Shown here in pieces: positions 63,686-64,000 of a stretch of DNA of 64,000 nucleotides. The translations under genes and the position numbers were made by a program. Position 1 is the first letter of the stretch. Each line of letters opens with the position of its first letter. Below the pieces are notes generated by a model that was not told the origin of the DNA, did no database searches, and saw nothing but the letters and a program-made list of their open reading frames with translations. This DNA is from Liolophura sinensis (lineage: Eukaryota > Mollusca > Polyplacophora > Chitonida > Chitonidae). The stretch is taken from assembly GCF_032854445.1 (NCBI RefSeq), contig NC_088296.1, positions 15,365,485 through 15,429,484 of the forward strand, in the 5' to 3' direction.

Positions 63686-64000
63686 GACACCCAAGCATAA
63701 ACCTTTTTTTTTTGAATAAGACAGGAAAGCCTTGACTGAGAATTACCCATATCTGGCAACAGGTGCTCCCAGGTGAAGCTCATTAAGAAGGTTTTGACAA
63801 TTCCTGTCAAATCTCACTATTCGACAGGAATCTGGGAATCCAATTTCCAAAATATTCCCAGAAATCAAAGCTGTGAGAATCTGGATTTCCTGAAATGAAA
63901 CAGTACAAAAAAAAAAAAAGAAATGACCATTTAAGCGTCCAGTAAGATATGTACGTGTTTAAAAAATTTGAAGTATTTATTTCAGATTCAGCTGATATTT
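63686..64000. other. Probable 3' UTR, incomplete
   Basis: AT-rich sequence with TTTGAATAAGAC at about 63712 and an A run at about 63907, but no clear polyadenylation signal. A TTTATTTCAG near the right edge resembles an acceptor but has no support. Confidence 0.4.

Noticed and set aside
1..64000. CRISPR array or prokaryotic operon interpretation of the regular repeats
   Set aside because: Repeats lack unique spacers, and the window has spliced exons, SINEs and GT-AG introns, so it is eukaryotic.

Overview
The window is metazoan nuclear DNA: AT-rich and intron-dense, with many GT-AG introns and a heavy load of tRNA-derived SINEs, short inverted-repeat elements and minisatellites. The commonest SINE has a tRNA-like head and a tail reading TTCTTGAGTACGGCGTAAAA followed by (AAAT)n. 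Tails of this kind are typical of lophotrochozoan genomes, so I infer a mollusc (bivalve or gastropod) or a close relative. This is an inference, because no species-diagnostic gene is present.

I see one protein-coding gene, on the + strand, filling most of the window. By chaining exons with consistent splice phases I reach a 33-exon model from an ATG at 6327 to a TAG at 63683-63685. It has 4488 coding bases and 1495 residues. All 32 junctions keep the frame and all introns are GT-AG. The product begins with a short charged N-terminus and an acidic segment, followed by a basic Ser/Arg segment. Next come a long coiled coil (about residues 267-385), a low-complexity acidic region and an Ala/Leu-rich helical block (499-661). 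A Pro/Thr/Gly-Ser-Ala-Arg-rich linker (809-885) leads to further helical segments (886-1235) and a Pro/Ser/Arg-rich C-terminus. I cannot assign it to a named family, and the function is unknown.

Layout: 1-6326 is non-coding upstream DNA with SINE and MITE fragments and a minisatellite at 5.4-5.9 kb. Exons 1-15 lie at 6.3-32.0 kb, with large minisatellites in introns 11 (25.3-26.5 kb) and 15 (32.2-33.4 kb). Exons 16-24 lie at 35.3-47.2 kb, with satellites at 39.3-40.8 and 45.3-45.7 kb. Intron 24 (6.7 kb) contains a 13-copy, 112-bp satellite that is nearly homogeneous. Exons 25-33 lie at 54.0-63.7 kb.

The most striking feature is that several exon borders are themselves tandemly duplicated, splice site included. 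The acceptors of exons 19, 26 and 33 and the donors of exons 27 and 31 are affected. At exon 26 the 42-bp repeat is in frame and open, so each extra acceptor could add 14 residues. At exon 27 there are 12 successive copies of the donor. At exon 31 the first duplicate donor lies exactly 81 nt (27 codons) downstream in an open frame. This arrangement could produce protein length variants by splice-site choice.
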